Below are positions 28,881-36,177 of a stretch of 59,370 nucleotides of DNA, one piece after another; position 1 is the first letter of the stretch, and every line of letters starts with the position of its first letter. The DNA comes from a virus. The translations under genes were made by a program, and so were the position numbers. The notes under the pieces are model-generated. The model saw only the letters and a program-made list of their open reading frames with translations, made no database searches and was not told the DNA's origin. The stretch is from the IMG/VR virus record IMGVR_UViG_3300025872_000062, positions 1 to 59,370 of that record; one strand, written 5' to 3'.

Positions 28881-29575
28881 TAATGGTCGAGCATGTATTC
28901 CTCTGGATCGTTGGGGTTGTGGTTGGGATTGATCTGCATGATGTCATGCAACGGGAACACCTTGCCGTTCCATAGGATGATGGGGTGCTCCATGCTTGCC
29001 GTTATCAGGTTGCTTGCAACGATCATGTGCTCGATCAGCACATCCTCCGTGCTGATTTGCGGGTACTTGTCGCACACAAGGCTGATGATCTCGCTGATGC
29101 TGTTTGCGGCAAGCGGAATGACATCGTCTCCTACGCTCTGCCCAAGCGGCTTGCCTGTCTTGCGGTTGTAGCACAAGTACAAGAAGCCATTGCGTGTCGG
29201 GCAGACCGGGCCTGAAGGGAATGCTTGCGCAATCACAACGCTCTCGTCATTCGTTTCAAAGGCGCATACGTTGCGGCCCTCGTAACGAATGAAACGCCAT
29301 GCCGACAAGATCTCGATCAGGGAAACCTGTTCAAACTCTATCTTCGACATCACGTCTTCGGCGTTTCCGGCATCGAGCGCCGCGCTCACCTGGCTGCGGA
29401 TGCTTTCCTCGGTGTCTGCGACGAGAAGGTAGCGCCACATGCCACCAACGTTGTAGGTGATGGCTTGGTTCTTGTCGTGCTTTGGACGTGCAATCCATAG
29501 GCGGTCGACGCCGTTCTGCTGGAAGACGTAGTCCCAGCAATCCATCTCTGGATCTGCAATCTTTTCCTTGATCAT
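28877..29575 (-). CDS. Unknown early protein
   Basis: 232 residues, joined to the upstream nuclease gene by an ATGA overlap. It is an acidic, soluble-looking protein with alternating strands and helices (CWDYVFQQNGVDRLWIARP; GPVCPTRNGFLYLCYNRKTG; IPLAANSISEIISLVCDKYP). There are scattered Cys residues but no clear zinc motif and no membrane segment. I do not recognise it. Co-translation with a VRR-NUC nuclease suggests a DNA-metabolism or early host-takeover role. Confidence 0.6.
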   Translation of the reverse strand: MIKEKIADPEMDCWDYVFQQNGVDRLWIARPKHDKNQAITYNVGGMWRYLLVADTEESIRSQVSAALDAGNAEDVMSKIEFEQVSLIEILSAWRFIRYEGRNVCAFETNDESVVIAQAFPSGPVCPTRNGFLYLCYNRKTGKPLGQSVGDDVIPLAANSISEIISLVCDKYPQISTEDVLIEHMIVASNLITASMEHPIILWNGKVFPLHDIMQINPNHNPNDPEEYMLDHY

Positions 29576-29964
29576 AGTTGCTGCATAACTCCGGCGATGC
29601 GCGCTACTTGCGCCTCATCGCCAATACGGGATTCGATGGTCGACAATGTATCGAGCGCCTGTTTTGTCGAACGCACTATCACGGTTACTCCACGCTCGGC
29701 TAGGTTCTTCTGTGCTTCGCTAGGCTTTCCCTTCTCGGCTTTTAGTTCCAGCGCAACTGCAAGCGGACCCCACCCATCACGGTGCACATACAAGTCTGGC
29801 AATCCCGGCGTATTGCCTTGCCATCCTGTTGCGTATGCACGGTTCCCGCACCTGGCGCATACGTTCCTGCTCCTGCTTTTGCCTGTCTCCATTACGGTGT
29901 ACCCAAGCAAGACAAGCATGGAACGAATGTCGCGTTGCAGCTGGGCTTCTGGTTTCATAGTCAT
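29572..29964 (-). CDS. VRR-NUC domain nuclease
   Basis: 130 residues. The motifs G-L-P-D-L (PD at 56-57) and ELKAEKGKPSEAQ (73-85) are the PD-(D/E)xK active site of the VRR-NUC family, whose members cut branched or flap DNA in replication and repair. A CARCGNR pair lies just before the PD motif. Start options are 29964 or the nearby ATG at 29958; 29964 makes an ATGA overlap with the upstream stop. Standalone VRR-NUC proteins are common in phage replication operons, possibly resolving recombination intermediates. Confidence 0.85.
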   Translation of the reverse strand: MTMKPEAQLQRDIRSMLVLLGYTVMETGKSRSRNVCARCGNRAYATGWQGNTPGLPDLYVHRDGWGPLAVALELKAEKGKPSEAQKNLAERGVTVIVRSTKQALDTLSTIESRIGDEAQVARIAGVMQQL

Positions 29965-30119
29965 CGACCAAGCAGATAGAACTCAAGCGCGCGGATCAAA
30001 TCGATGCCCTTGAGTCCAGACTCTTCGGCCATGCGTTGACACTTCGCGATCTTGCCTTCATCGATCCCGCTCTTCCTTGCGTTCTCGATGACGATGTTCA
30101 AACGGCTGGTGTTGCTCAC
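29961..30119 (-). CDS. Small helical protein, unknown
   Basis: 52 residues starting at GTG (30119) within a GTGA overlap with the upstream stop and behind AAGGAG. A longer frame extends upstream but overlaps the 184-residue gene in another frame, so the short form is preferred. The sequence (SRLNIVIENARKSGIDEGKI) is predicted mostly helical and basic at the start. Function unknown. Confidence 0.55.
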   Translation of the reverse strand: MSNTSRLNIVIENARKSGIDEGKIAKCQRMAEESGLKGIDLIRALEFYLLGR

Positions 30120-30670
30120 TTCTTGACTCCTTCGTGACGTATGTATCGATAAACCCAAAGCAGTACGGACTTCTTGCGCGACCATCCAGACCGATTCGCG
30201 CAGGTTATCCACGCTGATGCGTTTGGGCTGCGCGCACACAATGCGTATAGTGCCGGGTTGTGCAGGATCTCCTTGTATGCCAGTGCTTGCTCCTCGTCAA
30301 GTCCTGCAGGTGGATCAAGCGGAACACGGAACAACTCGCGCTCCCGATGCTCGTCCGTCCTGGTGTACTCCACAATCTCGCCAGAGTCGAACGTGATTGC
30401 CACTATCGGGGAACTCGGCCATGTGTTGTTCATCATTTCGCACACGGCCTTCGGTCCACGGGTACACGTCCTATCGGTGAAGTAGTACACGCGCTGCTCC
30501 ACCTTGACGATGGAGTTGTGACGCTGCGATATGCGTTCGGCGTCCTGCGAGAACTGCGTCATGGTTGCATCGCAGTCTCGACGAAGCCAATCCCACCAGA
30601 CGGATGTCTGGTGGGATGACTCCAGCATGGTGCGGTAGACGCATGAAACGCCACCGCTCCGTTCCTTCAA
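30116..30670 (-). CDS. Unknown early protein
   Basis: 184 residues. The best start is TTG at 30670, which forms a TTGA overlap with the upstream stop and has AAGGAG eight bases before it; an internal ATG at codon 15 is an alternative. The fold looks alpha/beta with Cys/Trp-containing segments (RVYYFTDRTCTRGPKAVCEM; YKEILHNPALYALCARSP). No family is recognised. It is part of a run of leftward genes linked by 4-base overlaps. Confidence 0.55.
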   Translation of the reverse strand: MKERSGGVSCVYRTMLESSHQTSVWWDWLRRDCDATMTQFSQDAERISQRHNSIVKVEQRVYYFTDRTCTRGPKAVCEMMNNTWPSSPIVAITFDSGEIVEYTRTDEHRERELFRVPLDPPAGLDEEQALAYKEILHNPALYALCARSPNASAWITCANRSGWSRKKSVLLWVYRYIRHEGVKK

Positions 30671-30927
30671 CAGGCTGTCTCCTTGATGCCGCCAAGAGGC
30701 CCGAACTCGATCACCTTGTCGGGGTACGGATCGCGCTCCTCACGGGGATCGCGCAACCAGATCTGCATGCATGCCCGGTTGTCCGTGCACGGGTAGCGCA
30801 GATCGCGAAGCGTACGATACTCGAAAACGCGCTTCGCCTCCTTGATGCTGCTGAAAAACTCGGTGTCATCGCGCACGATAGGTTGCGAGTAATTTCCACC
30901 TCCCCAGTACATTCCCCAGCACTTCAT
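30667..30927 (-). CDS. Small aromatic-rich protein, unknown
   Basis: 86 residues from the ATG at 30927 with GGAGG eight bases upstream; it overlaps both neighbours by 4 bases. It opens with CWGMYWGGGNYSQP and contains an EAKRVFEYRTLRDLRYPC segment, then an Asp/Arg/Pro-rich C-terminus. No signal peptide or membrane segment. Function unknown. Confidence 0.55.
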   Translation of the reverse strand: MKCWGMYWGGGNYSQPIVRDDTEFFSSIKEAKRVFEYRTLRDLRYPCTDNRACMQIWLRDPREERDPYPDKVIEFGPLGGIKETAC

Positions 30928-31457
30928 TCCATATCCTCCCGATTGTCGCAAAGCATCTTGTGAAGGCTTTTCTTGTAGTCGCAGTACGACATCTCCGAGG
31001 AGAACAAAAGCGCGAACGTGTAGCCGCTCGCGCCGGGCGCATGCGATTCGTTGTACGTTCCGCAGATGATGAGCCATCGCTGGTCGTCGTACCAGCGCCA
31101 CTCGCCACTGCTTGTCCCGTCTCGATTCTCCTCCGCATCAAACCATTCGATCTCCTCGGAGATGTCTTCGTAGTTGGGCAAGCGCAGCGCTTCCCACTCA
31201 GCATGCCGATCCATGTACACCGTCTCCCACTTCTTTGAAGTGTGGATCGCCAGAGGCGGGAGGAGCGGCTCCCACTCGCCAAAGATGTCACGGGTAACCG
31301 ACGTGAGGTGCGCGCGGTCGGTCGACCCGTGCTTGATATGCACCAGTCCGCTCGGGTGAACGTAGTACGCAGATCCATTGCAACGCCAACTGATTGGCCG
31401 CACAAGGTATTTTCCTTTCGACTCGCTCGCCAACTTGAGGGCATCCAACATGTTCAT
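30924..31457 (-). CDS. Unknown early protein
   Basis: 177 residues, ATG at 31457 after the GAAAGGACAGATCTGG leader shared in form with other genes of this operon. It carries an alpha/beta N-terminal domain (DALKLASESKGKYLVRPISW) and a Trp-rich middle (EEIEWFDAEENRDGTSSGEW). I recognise no family. A hairpin follows upstream of it at 31481-31504. Confidence 0.55.
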   Translation of the reverse strand: MNMLDALKLASESKGKYLVRPISWRCNGSAYYVHPSGLVHIKHGSTDRAHLTSVTRDIFGEWEPLLPPLAIHTSKKWETVYMDRHAEWEALRLPNYEDISEEIEWFDAEENRDGTSSGEWRWYDDQRWLIICGTYNESHAPGASGYTFALLFSSEMSYCDYKKSLHKMLCDNREDME

Positions 31458-31480
31458 CCAGATCTGTCCTTTCAGGTAGA

Positions 31481-31504
31481 GGGGGAACCGTGACCGGCTC
31501 CCCC
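31481..31504. terminator. GC-rich intercistronic hairpin
   Basis: A 10-bp stem with one mismatch (GGGGGAACCG with CGGCTCCCCC) and a 4-base loop, between the 31511-31834 stop and the leader of the 31457 gene. It is the distal-most member of the hairpin-plus-leader series. Confidence 0.6.
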
Positions 31505-31510
31505 GTTAAA

Positions 31511-31834
31511 TCAGCGCGCGACCAGCTGCAAGCGCTCGGCTTGCCCGTGCTCGTTGATGATGTAGCGCGCGTCGTTGAAGATGTAATCGCTCACGGACCC
31601 CTTGTATCCAAAAACACCGGGAACATAGTTGAAGATCAAGCGCGTGATCTCCTTCAACGTACTGGCGTTGCGCATATCGGCCCTGGACACGGCCATACGA
31701 AGGTCGTTGTCCAGCACGGACTCGAGGAATCCGCCAACCGGTACGCCGTGCTCCAGCAACCGGGAGAGATCGGCGATGATGTCGTGCGACACCATCGAGT
31801 ATTCGTCGGGCAGTTCAAACTTGCAGAGTTTCAT
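31511..31834 (-). CDS. Unknown early protein
   Basis: 107 residues from the ATG at 31834, directly after the GGAAGGACAACC leader. It is a compact alpha/beta protein (SMVSHDIIADLSRLLEHGVP; ASTLKEITRLIFNYVPGVFG), mildly acidic at first and basic at the end. No recognisable motif. It sits behind a hairpin at 31858-31882. Confidence 0.55.
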   Translation of the reverse strand: MKLCKFELPDEYSMVSHDIIADLSRLLEHGVPVGGFLESVLDNDLRMAVSRADMRNASTLKEITRLIFNYVPGVFGYKGSVSDYIFNDARYIINEHGQAERLQLVAR

Positions 31835-31857
31835 GGTTGTCCTTCCAGAAAACAGAT

Positions 31858-31882
31858 GGCCCCCGGCCAGAAACCGGAGGCC
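31858..31882. terminator. GC-rich intercistronic hairpin
   Basis: A 9-bp stem with one C-A mismatch (GGCCCCCGG with CCGGAGGCC) and a 7-base loop. It lies between two leftward genes and is followed on the minus strand by ATCTGTTTTC, a modest T-rich run, so partial termination is possible. Confidence 0.6.
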
Positions 31883-31920
31883 AATACTATTCTAAACCAC
31901 GCGCACCGTGAGGTCAAGTG

Positions 31921-32619
31921 TTACTTGAGTTCACCGCACCAATCAACGAACCCGGTCTCGGTGCGGAGTTCCTTCGGGCAGTTGGCATCGATGTACTCGA
32001 TGATGTCTGCCAGATCGCGGCGCGCTTCCGTATTGAGCAGGGCCACCTTCGGAGAGCCGAGTATCAGCCATTGAAACGAGGTGCCCGGGTGCACCCGGTC
32101 CTTGATATACCCGTCGATTGCGTCCTGCCACCACGGTTCTGGGTGGCAATTGGTGCACTTCCCCCGGCTGTTGTATGGGTTGCGGCAGATCTTGCAGCGA
32201 AGTCCTTTGAGTTGTCCGATGAGGCGCTCCATCGCCACGTCGTCGTAGTACCAAGATGTGATGCGCGGGTCTACCGCGCCTTCGTGCCGCATGACGGGCG
32301 TGAGGATGGTTTCAGAGACAAGGCTGTACCACACCATATGTGTGCCGAACTCTTCGACGATCACCGCCGCGTCTTGCTGCGCGTCCGCAGGGAATCCGAT
32401 GGGTGTCCGTCCCTGCGAGAACGCATCGAAGAGCGATTCCAGCAGAAGTCCGATCTGGGAATACTTCAGCGCAACGACCGCGCCGGTGATCGGCGTGATT
32501 GGGTGATTGATGATGCGCGTACCGGAGATACCGGAATACTTGCCTTCGCGCAGCCAGATCTGCCTCAGCGCACCGAGGAATCCGACTGCCATCTCGTTGT
32601 TCGGGTAGTTCGTCTTCAT
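31921..32619 (-). CDS. Unknown early protein with a zinc-ribbon-like Cys cluster
   Basis: 232 residues from the ATG at 32619 after the GGAAGGACAGAC leader. A CKIC...CTNC cluster (LRCKICRNPYNSRGKCTNCH, about residues 140-160) is a treble-clef/zinc-ribbon-type pair. The rest is alpha/beta with an acidic C-terminus (DIIEYIDANCPKELRTETG). No family recognised; a nucleic-acid or protein-interaction role is plausible. Confidence 0.55.
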   Translation of the reverse strand: MKTNYPNNEMAVGFLGALRQIWLREGKYSGISGTRIINHPITPITGAVVALKYSQIGLLLESLFDAFSQGRTPIGFPADAQQDAAVIVEEFGTHMVWYSLVSETILTPVMRHEGAVDPRITSWYYDDVAMERLIGQLKGLRCKICRNPYNSRGKCTNCHPEPWWQDAIDGYIKDRVHPGTSFQWLILGSPKVALLNTEARRDLADIIEYIDANCPKELRTETGFVDWCGELK

Positions 32620-32640
32620 GTCTGTCCTTCCATGTTCGCT

Positions 32641-32664
32641 GGGGCCGGGTTTGCACCCGGCCCC
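32641..32664. repeat. GGGGCCGGG-type intercistronic hairpin, copy 1
   Basis: A perfect 10-bp stem (GGGGCCGGGT/ACCCGGCCCC) with loop TTGC, 9 bases before the upstream gene's stop and ahead of the GGAAGGACAGAC leader. It is one of several near-identical hairpins in the gaps of the early ORFan array. Confidence 0.85.
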
Positions 32665-32672
32665 GATCTGTT

Positions 32673-33029
32673 TCAATCCGATTCCAGTTGCCGATCCCGC
32701 TCCAGATCGATCCGCATCGCCTCGTCCATGCCGGCATCGACGTACCGCTCCACGCTGAGGCTGTAATCGGCGATCACGTCCGTGTCATTGCCCCAGACGA
32801 GCATGATCTGGCCGATTTCGCGCTCGGTCTGCGGGCCGTCGAAGATTACGACCCACTCCTCATCGCACTGGAACAAGTGCGGCTCCAACGTCGCCCAGTC
32901 CGTGGCGATGACCTCGGGATTGTCGCCGGGTTCGTACATGACGGCGACCGCGCGTCCGTCGGCGAATGCCGCCTCGGCCACTGCTTTCACAACGCGCATC
33001 TCCGCGCGCTTCCGATCCTGGATGTCCAT
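32673..33029 (-). CDS. Unknown acidic early protein
   Basis: 118 residues from the ATG at 33029 after GAAAGGAGAAAGT. An alpha/beta pattern (KAVAEAAFADGRAVAVMYEP; EWVVIFDGPQTEREIGQIML) and a charged C-terminus (RIDLERDRQLESD). No recognised domain. It begins the GC-rich part of the early operon. Confidence 0.55.
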   Translation of the reverse strand: MDIQDRKRAEMRVVKAVAEAAFADGRAVAVMYEPGDNPEVIATDWATLEPHLFQCDEEWVVIFDGPQTEREIGQIMLVWGNDTDVIADYSLSVERYVDAGMDEAMRIDLERDRQLESD

Positions 33030-33056
33030 ACTTTCTCCTTTCGGGGGAACCTTGGG

Positions 33057-33497
33057 CTAATCGACGATCAGCGGCTGGCCGCTGACCGTCATCCACATTG
33101 CTCCATCATGGAGCACGTGCTCCACTCTCACGTTGTCCTGATCGTGCCAGTACTGCTCGATGGTGTAGTCGTCGAGCACGTTGGCGACGCGCTCAAGTAG
33201 ATCGCGCAGGTATTCGGCGAGCATTCGGTTGGCCTCCTCCCGCGTCTCCACAAGGTCCACTTCGCCGTCAATGTACAACGCGATCTCGTCCCCTATCATG
33301 GACGAGCGGACCAGTGTCCACCCATTGGACACGGTTTTGTCGACGGCGTTGTCGTCCTGCTTGATCAGTTGCATCTGGCTGACATCCACGGCGCGCAGGG
33401 CGGCCTCCGTCATGTCGTCGATTTCATCCATCGGCCCCCGTAGCGTTATTACATGGCTGTAGAGCCGTTGCAGATAGATGGTCCGCTTCGTGATCAT
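33057..33497 (-). CDS. Unknown early protein
   Basis: 146 residues from the ATG at 33497 after GAAAGGACAAGGACAACC, the leader motif with an internal duplication. Helical N-terminal segment (RTIYLQRLYSHVITLRGPMD) followed by strands (GDEIALYIDGEVDLVETREE) and an acidic stretch (NVLDDYTIEQYWHDQDNVRV). No membrane segment. Function unknown. Confidence 0.55.
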   Translation of the reverse strand: MITKRTIYLQRLYSHVITLRGPMDEIDDMTEAALRAVDVSQMQLIKQDDNAVDKTVSNGWTLVRSSMIGDEIALYIDGEVDLVETREEANRMLAEYLRDLLERVANVLDDYTIEQYWHDQDNVRVEHVLHDGAMWMTVSGQPLIVD

Positions 33498-33524
33498 GGT
33501 TGTCCTTGTCCTTTCGAGATAGGT

Positions 33525-33546
33525 GGGCCGGGTTTGCACCCGGCCT
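33525..33546. repeat. GGGCCGGG-type intercistronic hairpin, copy 2
   Basis: The core GGCCGGGT/ACCCGGCC is identical to copy 1 including its TTGC loop. It lies directly between the stop of the 33550-33891 gene and the leader of the 33057-33497 gene. Confidence 0.8.
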
Positions 33547-33549
33547 CGG

Positions 33550-33891
33550 TCAGTTGCGCTCGGTATCGGCCGCCTCAAGCGCCTCCGCGATTGCTTGGGC
33601 CGTTGCGGCTGCGCGCGCCTCTCTGTCCCACGCGACCCGTTGCAGGGCGAGACGGGCGCGGGATCGCCCCGCCTCCGTCCTCGCCTTGCCGATGCGGTCA
33701 TGCGCCGCATCCACCGCGTCGAGGTCGAGCCGCGCCGCAAGCGATGCGGCTGCCGGGTGCTCCCCGGCGAGGTCGACAACAGCAGCGCGCAGCAACGCAA
33801 TGCCGTGCTCCGAAGATGAATCGGAGTTTGCCCAGTCCCCCACGCGCCCAAGGGCGCGTGCGACTGCAAGATAATGTTGTGATATGTCCAT
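33550..33891 (-). CDS. Ala-rich helical early protein, unknown
   Basis: 113 residues from the ATG at 33891. Almost entirely helical and Ala/Arg/Glu-rich (AHDRIGKARTEAGRSRARLA; AREARAAATAQAIAEALEAA). It contains LDLDAVDAA, which resembles the LDLDAVAAA unit repeated in the 36178-36573 product. No named family. Confidence 0.55.
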   Translation of the reverse strand: MDISQHYLAVARALGRVGDWANSDSSSEHGIALLRAAVVDLAGEHPAAASLAARLDLDAVDAAHDRIGKARTEAGRSRARLALQRVAWDREARAAATAQAIAEALEAADTERN

Positions 33892-33916
33892 TTGTTGGTG
33901 CCTTTGCCGGTGTATC

Positions 33917-33932
33917 GCCCCGCCGGCAGGGC
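33917..33932. repeat. Near-perfect GC inverted repeat
   Basis: GCCCCGCCGGCAGGGC is self-complementary except one position. It occupies the gap between the genes at 33550-33891 and 33938-34123, where the longer hairpins are absent. Confidence 0.5.
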
Positions 33933-33937
33933 ATCGG

Positions 33938-34123
33938 TCACTCGCGCTCCCGGTCGTCGGCGTCGTCGCCGAATTCCTCGGCGAACGCCTCTTCGGCCTC
34001 GGCCTCGGGATCATCGATCCACGAAAGGCCGTCGGTCTCGTCCTCGAGCGCGCCGTATCGATCCTCGTAGGCGATCTCGGCAGTGTCGATCCACACGGCC
34101 AGGCGGTCGAGTATTGTGCTCAC
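33938..34123 (-). CDS. Small acidic protein, unknown
   Basis: 61 residues from GTG (34123) in a GTGA overlap with the upstream stop. About a third of the residues are Asp/Glu (EAEAEEAFAEEFGDDADDRE). Small acidic early phage proteins often act as DNA mimics or inhibitors, but no specific homology is visible. Confidence 0.55.
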   Translation of the reverse strand: MSTILDRLAVWIDTAEIAYEDRYGALEDETDGLSWIDDPEAEAEEAFAEEFGDDADDRERE

Positions 34124-34434
34124 GCCAATCCCCTCCGCTTGGCTTCCCTGTCAAGCATGTCGAGCGCCTTCAGGCCGTGGCCGTCGCCGCGCGCGATCAT
34201 GGTTGGTCTGTCCCAACCAAACGGCTGGTATCCGTCGTGGTAGGTCATCGCATCCCAGATGCGATTGTAGACGTGCGCCAACTCCTTATCGGTCATGAGG
34301 CGGAGGATTGCCTCGGTCGCGCTGGGGGCCTGCGTGTAGCGGCCCCATCGCATGTATCGGCGCTCCGCCGGGGTCATGCATGCATCCGGCATGTGCGCGT
34401 GCGCTTCGCGCGCACGCTTTTCTCGTTTCGGCAT
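34120..34434 (-). CDS. Basic early protein, unknown
   Basis: 104 residues from the ATG at 34434 (KREKRAREAHAHMPDACMTP), after a GAAGGGACAAACC leader; an upstream ATG at 34467 is less favoured. It is basic at the N-terminus and has a helical C-terminal half (HGLKALDMLDREAKRRGLA). No recognised motif. Confidence 0.5.
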   Translation of the reverse strand: MPKREKRAREAHAHMPDACMTPAERRYMRWGRYTQAPSATEAILRLMTDKELAHVYNRIWDAMTYHDGYQPFGWDRPTMIARGDGHGLKALDMLDREAKRRGLA

Positions 34435-34497
34435 CGATGGTTTGTCCCTTCGGGGCGCTGGGTGCACCCGCTCACACTATACCGTCAAGTGCGCGCA

Positions 34498-34529
34498 AAA
34501 GAAAAGGGCCGGGGGTTTTCCCCCGGCCC
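34498..34529 (-). terminator. Strong intrinsic terminator on the minus strand
   Basis: A perfect 10-bp stem (GGGCCGGGGG/CCCCCGGCCC) with a 4-base loop is followed on the minus strand by CTTTTCTTTTG. This is the only hairpin of the array that also has a proper U tract, so it probably reduces read-through midway along the early operon. Confidence 0.85.
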
Positions 34530-34547
34530 GTGTTGTCCGTGTCTGGC

Positions 34548-34751
34548 TTACTGCTTTGCGGCGATGTATCCGTCGAGCCATGCTCCGGCTCGAGCTAGGC
34601 CCAGTTCGCGCCCGATAGGGTTGCCGGTGCCGTCTTCGATGCGCTCGAACCAATACCGGGTCACTCCGTCGCCCGGGCGACCGAGGATGACGCGCAACCC
34701 CATTGCCTCCGCGCGCGCCTCGATCTCCTTACGGGTCCACTTACCGGCCAT
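34548..34751 (-). CDS. Small protein, unknown
   Basis: 67 residues from the ATG at 34751 after GGAGGAGACAGACA. A basic N-terminal helix (GKWTRKEIEARAEAMGLRVI) precedes a strand-turn-helix (TRYWFERIEDGTGNPIGREL). No family recognised. It overlaps the upstream gene by 11 bases. Confidence 0.5.
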   Translation of the reverse strand: MAGKWTRKEIEARAEAMGLRVILGRPGDGVTRYWFERIEDGTGNPIGRELGLARAGAWLDGYIAAKQ

Positions 34752-34983
34752 TGTCTGTCTCCTCCTCATGCGTGCACCCGTGCGCGTGGCACCGGTCTGC
34801 GTAGATCATGCGCGCGGCGTCCGTCTCCGGCCCGCGCGCGATCCGCCCGGGGCGGTATCCCATCTGCTCGATGCGGCCAATGGTGCGGTACTCATCCGAC
34901 CATTGACCTGCGTGGTGGTGCGCGGCCCACCAATACCGGGCATCGAGCACGTCCCACCGCGTGTAATCGTGTCCTGCGGTCAC
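34741..34983 (-). CDS. Small His-rich protein, unknown
   Basis: 80 residues starting at GTG (34983) after GAAAGGATAGCAGACA. It is rich in His, Tyr and Trp (DARYWWAAHHHAGQW) and has a CHAHGCTHE cluster, a possible metal site. No recognised family. Confidence 0.5.
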   Translation of the reverse strand: MTAGHDYTRWDVLDARYWWAAHHHAGQWSDEYRTIGRIEQMGYRPGRIARGPETDAARMIYADRCHAHGCTHEEETDNGR

Positions 34984-35008
34984 TGTCTGCTATCCTTTCG
35001 TGGTCGTT

Positions 35009-35032
35009 GGGGCCGGGATTGCACCCGGCCCC
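35009..35032. repeat. GGGGCCGGG-type intercistronic hairpin, copy 3
   Basis: A perfect 9-bp stem (GGGGCCGGG/CCCGGCCCC) with loop ATTGCA, between the gene at 35040-35291 and the leader of the gene at 34741-34983. Confidence 0.85.
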
Positions 35033-35039
35033 GATGGTC

Positions 35040-35291
35040 TCAGCGCTGGGCGATGATGATGTCATCGCCCTCGGCGCGCGCGATCCAGTCGCCGCCCTCG
35101 CCAAGTAGCGCCATTATACCGGAAGCCGGGATGGTGGGCGCCAGCGCGCACGCGAGCCGGAACGCGGCGCGCGCATCTTGGGCGCGCGCGGTCTGCCATC
35201 GTTCGCGGATCACGGGGAGGATTGCCGCCGGTACGATCCACGCGGGTTTGTCGGCGGTGCCCGCCGTGATTCGGTAGGTGGTTGGTTGCAT
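35040..35291 (-). CDS. Ala-rich small protein, unknown
   Basis: 83 residues from the ATG at 35291 directly after the leader GAAAGGACAGACCCA. Helical, Ala-rich (KPAWIVPAAILPVIRERWQT; ARAAFRLACALAPTIPASGI). A hydrophobic stretch exists but is broken by charges, so membrane insertion is doubtful. Function unknown. Confidence 0.5.
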   Translation of the reverse strand: MQPTTYRITAGTADKPAWIVPAAILPVIRERWQTARAQDARAAFRLACALAPTIPASGIMALLGEGGDWIARAEGDDIIIAQR

Positions 35292-35314
35292 TGGGTCTGT
35301 CCTTTCATGGTTGC

Positions 35315-35340
35315 CGGGGCCGGGATTGCACCCGGCCCCG
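35315..35340. repeat. GGGGCCGGG-type intercistronic hairpin, copy 4
   Basis: A 10-bp stem with the same core and ATTGCA loop as copy 3, followed by the leader of the 35291 gene. The sequence from the hairpin to the leader is nearly the same as at 35009. Confidence 0.85.
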
Positions 35341-35347
35341 ATGGGGT

Positions 35348-35896
35348 CTAGAGGATGCCGCGCTCGCGCATCGAGGAGACTTCGGGAATGAAACCTTCGC
35401 GTCGCGCTCCGATGATGACATGGTCGAGCACCGGGATACCGATGATGTCGCCGCACTCGCGCAGGCGCTTGGTGACTTGGATGTCTTCGGGCGACGGCGC
35501 GGGGTCGCCGCTGGGGTGATTGTGCGCGACCACAATGGCCGCCGCGTTGGCAGCGATGGCCGGCCGGAACACGCTCCGTGGGTGGATGATTGCGCTGTTG
35601 AGGTCGCCCCTCGAGACGATCTCCGCGCGCAACAGTCTGTTGCGCGTGTCGACCGAGAGCACTGCGAACTGCTCGCACGGGTCGCCGGCCATGCCGGCCA
35701 GATAGGTGGCAACGTCCTGCGGCGCGCGCAACACGGGCGCGGATGCCGGGGCCGCGCACCATGTCGGCAGGAAGGTCGCCTCCACGCGCGCGCGCTCTGC
35801 GCGGAGCGCTCGCGCGACCAATGCCGATATGCTCGGCCGGATGCGGCGCGCGCCCTTGCGCGCGTTGGTCTGCGGGGTCTGCGTGGGTGTCTGCAT
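35348..35896 (-). CDS. RadC-like JAB/MPN domain protein
   Basis: 182 residues. The motif H-N-H-P-S-G-D-P (residues 125-132) with a downstream SPED is the JAMM-type zinc site of the RadC/MPN family. It is preceded by EQFAVLSVDTRNRLL and GDLNSAIIHPRSVFRPAIA, also typical. The helix-hairpin-helix N-terminus of chromosomal RadC is absent, so only the MPN module is present. Such shortened RadC-like proteins are common on mobile elements and phages, but their biochemical role is not settled. Ala/Arg-rich N-terminus, GC-rich coding. Confidence 0.85.
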   Translation of the reverse strand: MQTPTQTPQTNARKGARRIRPSISALVARALRAERARVEATFLPTWCAAPASAPVLRAPQDVATYLAGMAGDPCEQFAVLSVDTRNRLLRAEIVSRGDLNSAIIHPRSVFRPAIAANAAAIVVAHNHPSGDPAPSPEDIQVTKRLRECGDIIGIPVLDHVIIGARREGFIPEVSSMRERGIL

Positions 35897-35921
35897 GGTT
35901 GTCTCCGTTCCTGGGGTCGGG

Positions 35922-35946
35922 GCCGGGGCGGGTGCGCCGCCCCGGC
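35922..35946. repeat. GC hairpin between small early genes
   Basis: A perfect 10-bp stem (GCCGGGGCGG/CCGCCCCGGC) with a 5-base loop, between the 35955-36119 gene and the start of the RadC-like gene. It belongs to the same hairpin series but has a CGGGGCGG core. Confidence 0.75.
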
Positions 35947-35954
35947 GGTGGGTG

Positions 35955-36119
35955 CTACTCGGCGTCGCCGTCGCCGTCGCCGTCGCGCGCGTCGTCGTCG
36001 TCGAGGTCGTCGGCGTCGTCTTCGCGCGGGTCGAGGTCGTCGTACCAGTCGTCGAGCGGGTCGAGGTCGACGTAACCGCTGATGCGGTCTTCAAAAGCCA
36101 TATCTACCGGGTCGCCCAT
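35955..36119 (-). CDS. 54-residue Asp-rich acidic protein
   Basis: A short gene (ATG 36119, TAG at 35955-35957, GGAGG upstream). Roughly half of the residues are Asp or Glu, ending in DDDDARDGDGDGDGDAE. The DNA uses GTCGAGGTCG-type repeats that also occur in the neighbouring genes. It could be a DNA-mimic or an acidic linker peptide; low complexity means no homology claim is possible. Confidence 0.65.
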   Translation of the reverse strand: MGDPVDMAFEDRISGYVDLDPLDDWYDDLDPREDDADDLDDDDARDGDGDGDAE

Positions 36120-36147
36120 GTCGGGCCTCCTGTCTTCGGGGGTCGGG

Positions 36148-36171
36148 GCCGGGGCGGGGGAGCGCCCCGGC
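36148..36171. repeat. GC hairpin between small early genes
   Basis: A 9-bp stem (GCCGGGGCG/CGCCCCGGC) with loop GGGGAG, flanked by CGGGGGTCGG. Nearly identical in sequence and flanks to the hairpin at 36596-36619. Confidence 0.75.
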
Positions 36172-36177
36172 TGGGGG

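Noticed and set aside
33892-35300. Long plus-strand frame of 461 codons antisense to the early array
   Set aside because: It runs through several minus-strand genes with good SDs and hairpins; open by GC bias, with Arg/Pro-rich nonsense translation.
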